A DNA stretch of 64,000 bases from Actinostola sp. cb2023 (Eukaryota > Cnidaria > Anthozoa > Actiniaria > Actinostolidae), in assembly GCA_033675265.1 (NCBI GenBank), contig JAUJYZ010000630.1, forward strand, positions 651,501 through 715,500, in the 5' to 3' direction. A program made the position numbers and the translations under genes. The notes below the pieces were generated by a model. That model was not told the origin of the DNA, did no database searches, and saw only the letters and a list, made by a program, of their open reading frames with translations. How positions within the stretch are numbered: position 1 is the stretch's first letter; each line of letters opens with the position of its first letter. Of the stretch, positions 44,583-57,824 are shown piece after piece.

Positions 44583-47030
44583 CTTCACAATTGTATCAAA
44601 CGTGATTAAAACACTCTGAGAGATATTCTTCAGCAAGCAAGATACTGAATGCTGACTGAGACTATTTCTTCCCGGCTTGGAGTACGTAGAGGTAGAGTAC
44701 CGTTTGAGCTAGTCATGCATCGTTTAAAACGATCACAATGACGTCTTTTGAAGTACTTTTGCGGTAATTAGGATCTCAAGTGTTTTGACTCTGAGAAAAT
44801 TCCACTAAAAGTACATAGTTAATTATAGAATAGCTAAACTTCACGTCCAATTTAATTCAGACTTTTCCTAACTTTTCTTCCAGTCTGCAAATAACTGTCT
44901 TTGTTATGATTATTTTTCGGTACAAACTTGACTGAAGTGGGAAACCAGTTGAATGCATTGACACCGGATTTCTATATTTTGACCGACATTAACGAGGTTT
45001 TTGATGATTCAGTAAGCTATATTTATAATTTTGACTGCTATATTTAACTTTCTTTAGTTGTGCAGCAGCTAGCAACTTTTCCAGTGCGCGCGATTCACAT
45101 CACTTTTAACGAGGACGTTCCGAAGTTCGTTCGGTAGTCCGGGGGCCGGGTTCCGAAGTTCGTTCGGTAGTCCGGAATGTGCTTCGAACTTGGGAAAATC
45201 GTAGGGAAAATTAATAAAATGAACTTCGTTGGCGAACTTCGAACTTCATCCGGCGACCGGGTGAAAAACGTACTGCGCATGTTCGGTAAATGAGGGGGGA
45301 AATGGCGGCGGTATTTTCCTCTTGCGCTTAGTGAAAACCAGTGGTATAATTGACGTAATTGCTAATGCCAGACGTTCTACCCATGCATTCCGGCAAGATC
45401 ACTTTTTCAATACTCGACGTAGCACAGTTATGTCCGACGTTACGTTTTATCAACTGAAAACTATTTAATTTATCTTGGTTTAATTTTATGCCAATTTTGT
45501 AAAAATGAGATTGTTCTAGTAGATTCTCTCAGGAGCCCAGAAAGTGGGCTCCTGATTCTCTTCTATATTCCATACTCGTCATGTACCAATGCTTTGCTTG
45601 TATAGTCAATTACTACTCTGTGTTGGCTTGGCTGGAGGTGAAATAAAATCTATTTGCGTTTGGTTTAAATTTTACGTGTGTTGCATTTTGTGACTCAATA
45701 ATTCGCGCTTTTGTGTTATTTTATCGGGAAAATTGGCTGACGATTCTTTCAAATACGAACAGAAAGTAGAAGTGATTGTGAAGACCCTCAATTATGAACT
45801 GACACTTAATTAATTAAGCGAATAAAACTTGCTATTGTGAACCTTGCTTGGACACTGGTCGTATACGTCAGCGTTCCTGTGGAAAATTGGAGTTCCTGTG
45901 GGAAGAGAGATTCATCTCCTTCGTTCACAGGAACCCCAATTTTCCACAGGAACGCCGTGCTACGCAGGCTAAGGTAATTTGTGCGTGGGTGTTTCCGCTG
46001 CCATTGAGCACATGACTGGACCTATAAGTATCAGTGAATACCGACTACCGTTACGCACTGGACTTGAAAAACATCGAGATACAGTACAAAGGAGTTCTGA
46101 CGTCAGACGGTCCAAACAGGAAAACGTCATTGGTCTCTCCCTTACCATATATGGTCATCTTTTCACAAGAGGTTCTCAGGAATATTATTTTTCCACTCAC
46201 CCCCTCCCCCGTCAGTAGTAAGCTGTTTAATTTCAAGCAAGTATTTCTCACAGGATTTGCGTTCTTTTTGTATCTCTAAGAGTATTTATAATAATCGAAA
46301 ACTAGTTTCACTAGAGATACAAGTATAACGCAGGCATACTTTATTCATGACGAGTCCGAGGTTAACTAATGCGAGAGGCAATTTAGAAAATGCAAAAAAA
46401 AGGGTATAAATTGATCCTTGTGCATATAGACATTCTCGCCTCAGGCCCAACTTCACAACCAATATGGCTATATCGATCTGTGTGCGTTTATGGTTGCGTG
46501 GCTAGCCAGACGTAAACGCGCAAGCTGCTTGTACCTGTTAAACGAAGTCACAAGCATCAGCAAAATGATCTTTTCTTCATTTCATGTTCGCGTCGGACGA
46601 TAGTCTCCCTCGCAGCCGTCTTTAGTTCCGTCACGCAACGTTGCGTGACGGAACTAAAGACGGCTGCGAGGGAGACTACCGTTTTCATGACACAAGTTAT
46701 TTTTGTGAGATCCTGGCTTATCGTTTTCATCAGCGCGCATGACTGACTTCATATTCTATTTTATTATCATTTTGATGATTTCTACTTTTTACAAAACAAA
46801 ATATAAATTACTAAAGGCAAATAAATTAATTCTTGTGTAAAACTTCAACTATATCGATAATGTGATACGTGTGATATACTTTGTTCTGATCTATACAATA
46901 ATGTCCTTCAAACTTTGTACATCCAATCTGGAATAAATCTGTTTGGTTTTCTATGTGCAGTGTAATAATAATAATAATATTATTAATAATAATAATAATA
47001 TATAACTATTGGTAATAAAACCGACGAATT
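44583..47030. other. Intergenic region between receptors B and C
   Basis: No coding exon recognised. It has an inverted-repeat element (about 45100-45290, repeated ccgaagttcgttcggtagtc), a hairpin (45868-45965, arms gcgttcctgtggaaaattgg and ccaattttccacaggaacgc) and a perfect 78-bp palindrome (46601-46678). Confidence 0.55.
46601..46678. repeat. Perfect 78-bp palindrome
   Basis: Two 39-base arms with no loop meet at the centre caac/gttg. The outer end is tagtctccctcgcagccg and its complement. A diverged relative with cgcagccgattttagtgtcg lies near 24990-25070. Confidence 0.97.
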
Positions 47031-47039
47031 TCTGCCGTA

Positions 47040-47780
47040 ATCGAGTTCCATATACTCTGGATAATTACTGCTATCATCTGTAAGCTCCATATCACTCTTT
47101 GACCTTGGTCACTATCACTACCATAAGGTGCATGTGAATATAGGTTCAAGTTCCATATACTCTGGATAATTACTGCTATCATCTGTAAGCTCCATATCAC
47201 TCTTTGACCTTGGTCACTATCACTACCATAAGGTGCATGTGAATATAGGTTCAAGTTCCATATACTCTGGATAATCACTGTTATCATCTGTAAGCTCTAT
47301 ATCACTCTTTGACCTTGGTCACTATCACTACCATAAGGTGCATGTGACTAGGCTCGAGTTCCATATACTCTGGATAATCACTGTTATCATCTGTAAGCTC
47401 CATATCACTCTTTGACCTTGGTCACTATCACTACCATAAGGTGCATGTGAATATAGGTTCGAGTTCCATATACTCTGGATAATCACTGTTATCATCTGTA
47501 AACTCCATATCACTCTTTGACCTTGGTCACTATCACTACCATAAGGTGCATGTGACTAGGCTCGAGTTCCATATACTCTGGATAATCACTGTTATCATCT
47601 GTAAACTCCATATCACTCTTTGACCTTGGTCACTATCACTACCATAAGGTGCATGTGAATATAGGTTCAAGTTCCATATACTCTGGGATAATTGCTGTTA
47701 TCATCTGTAAGCTCCAGGTACACTCTTCTACTGTGATTGCTATCATATGCCATCAAGTGCATGTAGGTTGTTGAATCCAA
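47040..47780 (-). repeat. 105-bp tandem array derived from the last exon of receptor C
   Basis: Seven units of 102-105 bp follow the stop codon of receptor C. Each matches the coding segment that encodes SHTPEGDDSDQGQ through PEYMELEP (48144-47795). Relative to the exon the units carry a one-base deletion, so SHAPYGSDSDQGQ and PEYMELEP fall in different frames. The unit nearest the gene is the most diverged. This is a non-coding, exon-derived array in the 3' flank or UTR. Confidence 0.88.
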
Positions 47781-47794
47781 ATGTGAGAAGTTAG

Positions 47795-50700
47795 TTATAC
47801 ATTTGGATCATCATGACCAGAATCAACAGGCTCGAGTTCCATATATTCTGGACATTTACTGTTATCATCTGTAAGCTCCAGGTACACTGTTTGACCTTGA
47901 TCACTATCATCACCCTCTGGTGTATGTGACCTAACGAGTGCTTGGTATATGCTGTTGTTAAGATCTCTATCATCCTTGCCTTGTAAGGGCGCATATTCAT
48001 GGTCGAATGGAGCTGCTGAGTGAGGGAGTGAGCGATTTGATTTTTTACTGTTATTGGAGTGTTTTAATATGAGTGATTCCATGCTGATCGCAGGCGTTCT
48101 TATGATAAGTTCATTATCTGGCCCCCGTCCATACGAAGCATTTTCTATGAATAATCAGAGATAGAAATTAAAAACTAATTCAACTTATCAATAATTATTA
48201 TCATCTCTGTAGTATACAGAATATATACCGACAAAGAACTAAACAAAGACAGAAAGTAAAACAAAATAAGGATAGCAGTCACAATCAGCGCTTGATAAAA
48301 AGTTTATCTCATCACAGGGCAACATGTTGCTTTTGAGACAAAACAAACTGCTACCAATGATATACTCCCCCACCCTTCCCCTGAAATGCAATCCTTGGAA
48401 GTACAGTACTTGTGGCATATTATATAGTATTACTAGATGTGACAACTCACCTAAACTGTTTGAAGACGAAGGTTGGAATCCGTCTTGTAATGCAGGGTAT
48501 ACTACATACTCATAGTCATGGGTAGGGCTAGTAACACCATTGTCTGTGTGCCGTGAATGGCTTGAAGGTCTAGTACATGCCATCACTATGTTATCTATAA
48601 AGCAAATTTAAATTATCATATATAATAGATACAATATGAGCAGCCGTAGAGTATGGGAATTACAATGTCACCTACATTACCAATACTATACGTAATAGAT
48701 ACAATATGAGCAGCCGTAGAGTATGGGAATTACAATGTCACCTACATGTACATTACCAATACTGTACGTAATAGATACAATATGAGCAGCCGTAGAGTAT
48801 GGGAATTACAATATCGAACCGCAGGCAAGACATTTCAATTCCCATACAGTTTGGTTGGGAATATTGAGCATGTATATACGGTATTGAATATTTTATTGGA
48901 CTTATCATATGCACAGATGTATAAAATCTTGTTCTGTTATAATTTTGAAGATACAAGTAAGTTTGGCTGAGAAAATCAATATTCACAATATACATGTGCA
49001 TGTAGAAGAGCTGTGTATGACATTAAAAAATGACAAGTTTACTTCAAAAAATGGAGAGATTTTGTAAGCATCATAAAAAATGCACCGTGTATCAATCAAT
49101 CAATCAAATAGCTTTATTTTGACATGGTAAATGGCTCAGTAAACTGTTTTTCAGACATGCCGTGTATAATAATAATACATAATTTAAAACTCTACCATGT
49201 TGTTTCTTCTTTCTTTGTCTGCGAAGTAACAGGAATATAACCAAACCAGCCACCAACAACACAATCAAGAAAGTAAGTCCACCTGTTAGGAAAACTATCC
49301 AAAGTCTCCCATTATTTGCAGTAGATGTTTCTCTATTTGGTTCTTTTGACAATGTAGTGGATGAAACTGTAGCTGTTGTTGTAGGTACTGTAGGATGTGA
49401 GACCTGTATATAAACAGAATTGATTTTATTGATAACAAGAATTAAAGGAGATGTCATTGTATTGATTGCAGTACTGCATAGAGTGCAAACCATATGTCCG
49501 TGAAATAGTACTATTACTAAATAGTACTAAATAGAGTTATCTCCATTGTTTTCTATTGTTTCATTAGTGCTATTCAGTACTAATTAGTTAGTACTGTTTC
49601 ACAGACATATGGTTTGCACTCTATACTGCATACACTGTACATGTAGCCTTCTGTCTCTGTGTACCACCATGCTGCAGCCTGTAACCACTGTGTACCACTA
49701 TGCTGCAGCCTGTAGCCACTGTGTACCACCATGCTGCAGCCTTTTACACTGTGTACCACTATGCTGCAGCCTGTAGCCACTGTGTACCACTATGCTGCAG
49801 CCTGTAGCCACTATGTACCACTATGCTGCAGCCTGTAGCCACTGTGTACCACCATGCTGCAGCCTGTAACCACTGTGTACCACTATGCTGCAGCCTGTAA
49901 CCACTGTGTACCACTATGCTGCAGCCTGTAGCCACTGTGTACCACTATGCTACAGACTGTAACCACTATGTACCACTATGCTGCAGCCTGTAGCCACTGT
50001 GTACCACTATGCTGCAGCCTTTTACACTGTGTACCACTATGCTGCAGCATGTAGCCACTGTGTACCACTATGCTGCAGCCTGTAGCCACTGTGTACCACT
50101 ATGCTGCAGCCTGTAACCACTGTGTACCACTATGCTGCAGCCTGTAGCCACTGTGTACCACTATGCTGCAGCCTGTAACCACTGTGTACCACTATGCTGC
50201 AGCCTGTAGCCATTGTGTACCACTATGCTTCAGCCTGTAACCACTGTGTACCACTATGCTGCAGCCTGTAGCCACTGTGTACCACTATGCTGCAGCCTGT
50301 AGCCACTGTGCACCATAGTGTTGCAGCCTGCAGCCACTGTGTATATGTGTACCACTATGCTGCAGCCTGTAGCCACTGTGTACCACTATGCTGCAGCCTG
50401 TAGCCAGTGTACCACTATGCTGCAGCCTGTAGCCACTGTGTACCATAGTGTTGCAGCCTGTAGCCACTATGTACCATAGTGTTGCAGCCTGTAGCCACTG
50501 TGTACCACTATGCTGCAGCCTGTAGCCAGTGTACCATAGTGTTGCAGCCTGTAGCCACTGTGTACCACTATGCTGCAGCCTGTAGCCACTGTGTACCACT
50601 ATGCTGCAGCCTGTAACCACTGTGTACCACTATGCTGCAGCCTGTAACCATTGTGTACCACTATGCTGCAGCCTGTAACCACTGTGTACCACTATGCTGC

Positions 50701-53700
50701 AGTCTGTAGCCACTGTGTACCACTATGCTGCAGCCTGTAGCCACTGTGCACCATAGTGTTGCAGCCTGTAGCCACTGTGTACCACAATGCTGCAGCCTGT
50801 AGCCACTGTGTACCACTATGCTGCAGCCTGTAGCCACTGTGTACCACTATGCTGCAGCCTGTAGCCACTGTGTACCACTATGCTGCAGCCTGTAGCCACT
50901 GTGTACCATAGTGTTGCAGCCTGTAGCCACTATGTACCATAGTGTTGCAGCCTGTAGCCACTGTGTACCACTATGCTGCAGCCTGTAGCCACTGTGTACC
51001 ATAGTGTTGCAGCCTGTAGCCACTGTGTACCACTATGCTGCAGCCTGTATCCACTGTGTACCACTATGCTGCAGCCTGTAGCCACTGTGCACCATAGTGT
51101 TGCAGCCTGTATCCACTGTGTACCACTATGCTGCAGCCTGTAGCCACTGTGCACCATAGTGTTGCAGCCTGTAGCCACTGTGTACCACTATGCTGCAGCC
51201 TGTAGCCACTGTGTACCACTATGCTGCAGCCTGTAGCCACTGTGTACCATAGTGTTGCAGCCTGTAGCCACTATGTACCATAGTGTTGCAGCCTGTAGCC
51301 ACTGTGTACCACTATGCTGCAGCCTGTAGCCACTGTGTACCATAGTGTTGCAGCCTGTAGCCACTATGTACCATAGTGTTGCAGCCTGTAGCCACTGTGT
51401 ACCACTATGCTGCAGCCTGTAGCCACTGTGTACCATAGTGTTGCAGCCTGTAGCCACTGTGTACCACTATGCTGCAGCCTGTATCCACTGTGTACCACTA
51501 TGCTGCAGCCTGTAGCCACTGTGCACCATAGTGTTGCAGCCTGTATCCACTGTACCACTATGCTGCAGCCTGTAGCCACTGTGCACCATAGTGTTGCAGC
51601 CTGTAGCCACTGTGTACCACTATGCTGCAGCCTGTAGCCACTGTGTACCACTATGCTGCAGCCTGTAGCCACTGTGTACCATAGTGTTGCAGCCTGTAGC
51701 CACTATGTACCATAGTGTTGCAGCCTGTAGCCACTGTGTACCACTATGCTGCAGCCTGTAACCACTGTGTACCACTATGCTGCAGCCTGTAGCCATTGTG
51801 TACCACTATGCTGCAGCCTGTAACCACTGTGTACCACTATGCTGCAGCCTGTAGCCACTGTGTACCACTATGCTGCAGCCTGTAGCCACTGTGTACCACT
51901 ATGCTGCAGCCTGTAGCCACTGTGTACCATAGTGTTGCAGCCTTTTACACTATGCACCACTATGCTGCAGCCTTCAATTTATGCAGGCTTTTGCACTACA
52001 TTTAATTACTGCAAATGTACCTTTTCTGTCTCTGTTTGCCATGTCTTTGCTAGAGTGGAAGGTACATTTTGTACTGTTGTACTTAATGTAACAGTTGTCT
52101 TGGTTGTACTTGGTGGCTGAGTAGTTGGAACAACTGAAGGTACGGAAAAACATGTTAAAATCTGGGCAGAGGAAATTGCAATGTTGCATGCAACAAGTTT
52201 TTTTTGAGGTGTCACACGATGCAACGTTGCGTGCAACAGTTGCAGAAGTAGAACTTGATCCTACTTCTGCAACTGCTACGTGCAACGTTGCAAGAAATGT
52301 TGCACCATGTGTCCGGGCCTTAATAGTAAAAAGTACTTTACCACCATCTATTTCTATACAGTGGATTTACATCACTGTATTTACTAACCTTTATGTTTCC
52401 CCAGTGTTTTGAACATTACACAGTTTGGACCAGGATTAAATCCATCTTCAAACTCACATTGTGTTGTTACTTTTATTAGAAGACCATGGAAGATTGCAGG
52501 CAGGCTGTCAGATATCTAAAACCAAGGAACATTGTTTATACTGATTTTCTGCAACAATCAAGTGTGTACTCTGATTGTGCTGTAACATGGACTTGTAGTC
52601 TCCCCTTTTTCAATGTTCAATCAACTATACAGAATAAGATGGTACATTTGTACACATGCAGTTGTACATTTGCCCCAAAATACTTTGTCCATCGATATCA
52701 GTACCTTGCATGTACTTACAGTACATCTACAAACTGTCAGCCACATTCATATCAATAAAGATGGTAGCAGCTGCACAGTTATACTGTTATTCATGTGCAC
52801 AAAGGATTAAAGCAAAATGTACTGATCATCTTTTTCTGTACAGTCAATTGGGTCAACATTCAATAAAACTATGACCAAAAGGAATTCTGGGAAATTAAAA
52901 TTCTCAAATGACATCTTAAAATCAACAACCTTTCTTTCCATACTGGTAGGTTCTAGGCTCAGGGAGGGGGGAGGGGGGGATTGGCTGGTGGGACTTTGAC
53001 CCCCCCCCCCCCCCCCCCCTAGGCTCAGGGAGGTGGGAGGGGGGGGGGGGGGGGATTGGCTGGTGGGACTTTGACCCCCCCCCCCCCCCCCCCCCCCCAC
53101 CCCCACACACACACTTTTAGCCAAAAGGTTTGTCCCAATACATTGTTTTCTGATATATACTAGTTCATCCCTCCCTCACTACTGGCAAGTATAGGATCAG
53201 GTAAGTACTCCACTGAATCATCAGTGTGACAGGTGCCTTTAGTGGTGGGCTGTGACAGGGTTGCCATGGTAACCTTGCATCACTAGCTTGTAGTTCTTGG
53301 GTTGCCATGGTAACCTTGAGTAGGTCTTGGCATCCCCACCCTATGAGGCTCCTACCTCCAAGCTCATCTATTGGTGATGAGCTTAATAATATACTAGTCT
53401 ACTAGTATATCCAGCGCCCCCACTTTCAAGGGTGCTCAGCAGTCCCTGGGGCTGAATTCTATATTATTGATTTATTTATTTATTTCATGTGCATGAAACA
53501 TGGTTCATTTACTGCTATCCCAGACATCCTTGCGGTCATAGAATCAATGATTCATGATTATTAATCTGACAACAATAAGCAACTATGTGTATATGGAATA
53601 GAAATGTACCCGTTGCATTTGGACCTCACTTATTATGACACTCTGGTTATATCAACTCACCCGAAGAATCCATTCATTATTTGCAGCCTTCTTTTTCTTT

Positions 53701-54982
53701 TTTGCTTTATATTTAATTTTACCGCTACGTTGTGATTGTCGAGAGATCACACTAAAGATGTTGTGTGCTCCAGGAAACCAAGCATTGTTTTGATAATAAA
53801 ACCAAGACGCCTTGACTGTTGTACAGATACTTGATATGTTGACAAGGCGTAACTCCCTGGGTGTAGACACACTTATGTCAAGACCTGACAGTGTTGAGGA
53901 CAATGATGTCCCTTCTTTAACACCTACTGTACATGAATCTGAAATACAGATAATTCAGACTTAGAATTAAAGCATGTACATGTATGTCTGTTATTTTATG
54001 GTGCCTGATTTTTAGTGGTGTACATGTAAGCATTTATAAATATACATGTACTTAACAAATAGTAATAAAGCATGCCATACATGTACATGTAGGCGAATGT
54101 TTCTCCCTACTTCTTGAGTGCTCTCAGCACTTTCTAAGTGCTTTATTACTGAATGGAGCAAGTTCGTTCTGTTAGTTCTTGCATGTTCTCAGAAAAGACT
54201 AGATTGTATTGCATCTGGCTGACAGCCTGACAGCTAGACTGATGCAGTAATGACTATTTATGAAATACAAGTCAGCATGGTGGATAAGGCAGGGCATTGT
54301 TGCTTAACAGCATGTGTGCTTATGATCTCATGGACTAGCTGAAAACATTCTTCCGCTTCAAAATATAATAAATATATGTGCTGTTGTGTGAAGCTATAGA
54401 TTACTGTTTTATATATAAATATTTAAATTAGATCAGCTTTTTCATTTATTGGGGTAGTATTTTACTGGACAACGAAAGTCCTCATATTTGAATATAAGAA
54501 ATTTGTACATGTAAGTAAGTCTTAATTTATATAAGCTTACTCTTGAAATTGCTTGAATATTCCATTTCAAAATTAACATGAACTAAAATAGTCTATAATT
54601 TATTTCCAATGTCTAAGCTTATGTATAAATTATAACTGCTTATCAATACAAAATGTATGAATTACTCACTGTTCTTAGCGATGTCTTTATTGTCCACGCA
54701 CTTTGACTGTAGGCCATAAAATGTTGGTTGAAAAATCTCTCCACATTTACAAATACAAGGGCTTCCCAGTCCTGAATGACTCATAGCATTGTACTTATCA
54801 CATTCACTGCTATCGCATAATAAAGCAGGCCCTTGCTCTGGTTCAACTTCCAATGAATCACCTTGATCAGAACGAGTGACACTAATAATATTTTGACTTG
54901 AAAACTCCGTGTTTATCAACAACACGAGTCCAAAAGTAAGGAAGTTCTGAGGGGATATAAAACGGCCATTTCTTGCGGCCAT
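47795..54982 (-). CDS. Receptor C: paralogous type I membrane protein with multiple YxxL tail motifs
   Basis: Seven exons: 54982-54670, 53938-53661, 52515-52389, 52133-52021, 49403-49196, 48594-48451, 48144-47795; 510 aa, phases 1-0-1-0-1-1. Order: signal sequence (residues about 12-30 hydrophobic); Cys module reduced to six (C-x4-C ... C-x-C-x-C-x14-C); core domain (105-239) aligning with A and B at LRLVN, W...AW, HNIFSV, FHGLLIKV and the Cys pair of exon 3, with a lysine-rich insert KAKKKKKAA; Thr/Pro stalk over two exons; TM about 311-337; RRQRKKKQ. The tail differs from A and B: it lacks NPxY and YDNP and has YEYVVYPAL, HEYAPL, SIYQAL, TVYLEL and PEYMEL, a set of YxxL motifs as in ITAM/ITIM or SH2-docking tails. 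It is the first gene of the head-to-tail cluster. Intron 4 and the 3' flank hold minisatellites. Function not known. Confidence 0.85.
48628..48815. repeat. Three tandem copies of a ~65-bp unit, receptor C intron 5
   Basis: Three copies share taatagatacaatatgagca and gccgtagagtatgggaatta. The last is followed by an inverted piece near 48838 (attcccatac). Confidence 0.85.
49477..49625. repeat. Palindromic element, copy 1, receptor C intron 4
   Basis: The ends atagagtgcaaaccatatgt and acatatggtttgcactctat are complementary, and the interior is made of agtactaaatag/ctatttagtact-type arms. A nearly identical copy is at 57933-58080. Confidence 0.95.
49650..51985. repeat. 31-bp minisatellite, about 75 units, receptor C intron 4
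   Basis: The unit is based on ctgcagcctgtagccactg plus tgtaccactatg, 31 bp, spanning about 2.3 kb. Unit types (caccatagtgttg, tatccactg, ttttacactg) recur in ordered blocks, showing multi-unit duplication. The many ORFs on both strands across it are artefacts of the period. Confidence 0.97.
52610..52855. mobile_element. Degenerate MITE copy, receptor C intron 2
   Basis: Blocks ttgccccaaaatac, gtgcacaaaggattaaagca and tcatctttttctgtacagt resemble the gcgcgc/gccatctt family in order, but diverged. Confidence 0.5.
52955..53105. repeat. Duplicated block with G and C homopolymer runs, receptor C intron 2
   Basis: A unit of about 70 bp (gattggctggtgggactttg flanked by G and C runs) occurs twice in tandem. 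The runs are 8-20 bases long. Confidence 0.9.
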
Positions 54983-56364
54983 GTTGGATTCGCTCGAATG
55001 TCTTGTAGTCCTTTCCTTCTTCAGTTAAACAACGTCTTCTTTCTTGGATGACTTGGATGGTTGTGTGCGGATGTGATAAGTTCCAGTGACGTAAACATTC
55101 TGCCAGATAACACGTATTTTTGGGTGAATACTCCGTCTACACACCCTCTAAACCAGTTCCGCCGTGATGAATGAGCGATAAGCACTTGATTGGTTGTTTT
55201 TAGTTTGTTTTCGGAATCATCTGTGACCGGAAGTACGTGTGACGAGCCAAATAAGTAATGGTAATAGAACTGAGTGGAGTGCAATTTGGTCTGAAATCAT
55301 ACGAGTGATTACAAAATTGCACGACCGCGTAGCGGGAGTGCAATTTGTTATCACGAGTATGATTTCAGACCAAAATTGCACGACACGAAGTTCAATTACC
55401 TATTAATCATATTCATTTTGAAATCTTTTCAAATACACTCGTTATATTTAGGTGGTAAGTTGCAATAATAAGAATAATTTTGATGCCTAAAATACAACTC
55501 TTTCATTCTAAATTACAAATTACTTTTTATGAAGAATCGTTTGAATTTAATAAAATTAGAGTTTCTGTGCGAAAATAAAAAAAATAAAAAAATTGGTGCA
55601 ATTAATGATCCAAAATAGTGCAATTAATGATTTAATCGCACCATTTTTAGCCAATCAGATTGCAGGATTTACTAGTGATTTCAAAATGAATATGATTAAG
55701 TACATAACAGACTCACGCATAGTTTATGAGACCAAATACGCCCACAGAATAATAGATAGGCCAAGATCGAATGAGTTGACATGCCATAAGACATACCGAA
55801 ACAGGTCATTTTGGAGATCATTTTTTTCTAACCTCTGACCACAGGTAGCCCAAGCAGCTGTACGCGATCAAGAGAATGTTTTTGAGAGACGCATATATTT
55901 GAGCATGCTTTATTGGTCATTTTTAGTACGTTTTAGTGTTTCTCTAACTGACTGAAATGTAATTTCGCATCAGTCACATTCCCCCCATTCCATTTTCTCC
56001 TGATTTCCCCGGCCGATAACTGAAATTATTTCAGACTGGCCCATGATGGTTGACGCACCCTCCCGATCCCCCCAATTTAAAAAAGAAGTTATGATATTTT
56101 TTTAAAAGCACGTACTTTCTTCAAGTAAGCTGAAATTTTTAAAAGATATCAATTCAACATAATCAGAAACAAAGCCATACTGAGCTACTGTACGGTATGT
56201 TGAGTATGCTGCAGAACCGGCTTTGAATAATGACCGGACAAGGTGCGGTGAACAAACTGAGATTTTCACTTCCGTACTGAGAACTGTGCCGGTAGTTGCC
56301 GGTATTCAGCGGAATTCGGTATTTTCAGTATCCGCCCGTGACGTCACGCCCGTGTGTTCTTCAA

Positions 56365-56570
56365 GATGGCGGCTCTACATTTTACCACAATTCTTTGCTA
56401 ACCAAAATCAGTACAACTCACATATACAATCTATCTGACACGTTCCCATGACTAAAGCGGGTAACAGCTTCATACTAACGAATTTTGGTGCTCACAAAAC
56501 TCTCTGTTGCGCTGTTTTACCGGCAAGATGTTGTCTTTTGGGCGCGCAAAGGATTGTGGTAACAGATTAC
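56365..56570. mobile_element. gcgcgc/gccatctt MITE copy
   Basis: It runs from caagatggcggctctacat through ttctttgctaaccaaaatca to ggcgcgcaaaggattgtgg, the standard order of the family. Confidence 0.8.
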
Positions 56571-56919
56571 ATTTAGAGACTGAAACCGCTATATGGAATG
56601 GCAGTGGTCTTCGAGTCAGGAACCGGCAACGGGCGGATCAACGAGAATTTTTAGGTGAAACTTGAGAAATCTGTTCTAACCTAGTACGTGCTCTCAGTGC
56701 AAATTATCCAACATTAAAATTGGGGGATCGCGAGAGGGGTGTTCAATAATACTGGATATTAGGCAATACAATAACCTTTATTTAACGTGGTCAAATGTGC
56801 GATAATCTTGTCGCCGCCCGCTGTAGCTAGTTTTCATTCCGGACACGCTATATATAGCTCATTTTCCCTTTGCAAAGCCGCTCGAAATTCATACCACGGC
56901 AAGAGAGCATGACCCCTTC

Positions 56920-57230
56920 TCCTTCGCGGTATACAGCTATTTCAAAAAAGGTTGGTGAAGGTTTTGTTGCACCTTGCATACCAAGCCCGAAATGCACTAT
57001 GGGCGATGCGAAGAGAGTCGGCGAAAGGTCACAACAATATGGACTCTGGGAATTTTCCCAAACTTTATCTTCACAATATGGAGCCGGCATATTTTCTTCT
57101 GTATGTGCATGCAGACATTATTTACATATGATCCACAATACATTTCGGGCTTGGTATGCAAGATGCAAGATGCAACAAAACTGGCACCAACCTTTTTTGA
57201 AACAGCTGTATATACAGCCGGAAACAAGAA
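56920..57230. mobile_element. Inverted-repeat element
   Basis: The segment from gtatacagctatttcaaaaa to cataccaagcccgaaatg (56930-57000) reappears as its complement at about 57140-57225 (catttcgggcttggtatg ... ttttttgaaacagctgtata). Confidence 0.85.
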
Positions 57231-57824
57231 AAAAAATAAAAATAAAAATAAAAACGCGCGCGCTCTTCAAAGCTTGGAAATTCATTGGAAATGGTTTGAA
57301 GAGCCCGCGTTTTTGGAAGCACATGCATTCAGTATTGAACTCTCAAGGATGCCTTGCGGTATACAGGCTTATACGACTATACAAGTCGACGACTATACTA
57401 CTAGGAATGAAATTAAAGTCATATACCTTGCACTGTAATACGTTGTGAGCTACTACGTAGTAATCCGACGGCCTTCAGTCGTGCCAAGAAGTCAGACAAA
57501 ACTCGTGCGCTTTTAGTTCAGTCTGAAGTAGCCTCCTTTGCAGGCGTTCTTAGGGGCGGTCGTCCGCTGACGAGCGAGGCTCTCAGTTAAAATTCTATCA
57601 TGTTTCTCTGCAGCCAATCAATGACCATTGACATTCAACGAAAATGTGTAACAAGTTTCAATCAACTTTATTATTTATCCACGTGGTACTAACAGTTATA
57701 AAACTGATTTACATAGAAGCCGTGTGATAATATACTATAAATATACAATATTTAGTCAATAATATACAATATGTACATACTGCATGAGGACGCTTTATAA
57801 TCACAAATCAATCTTTGTAGTTCT

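Noticed and set aside
47006..47513. Repeat ORFs with SHAPYGSDSDQGQ
   Set aside because: They lie after the stop of receptor C, lack a signal or splice link, and are frameshifted relative to the real exon; treated as a decayed exon-derived array.
49650..51985. Many ORFs of 60-111 residues with TGCSIVVHSGYRLQ-like repeats
   Set aside because: They are produced by the 31-bp satellite within an intron of receptor C. A non-multiple-of-three period repeated three times is often open in several frames.
52807..53124. Gly/Pro-rich ORFs on the minus strand
   Set aside because: They read G and C homopolymer runs in the intron of receptor C.
56870..57448. 192-aa and 154-aa plus-strand ORFs
   Set aside because: They cross an inverted-repeat element and have no recognisable domain, start context or splice partner.
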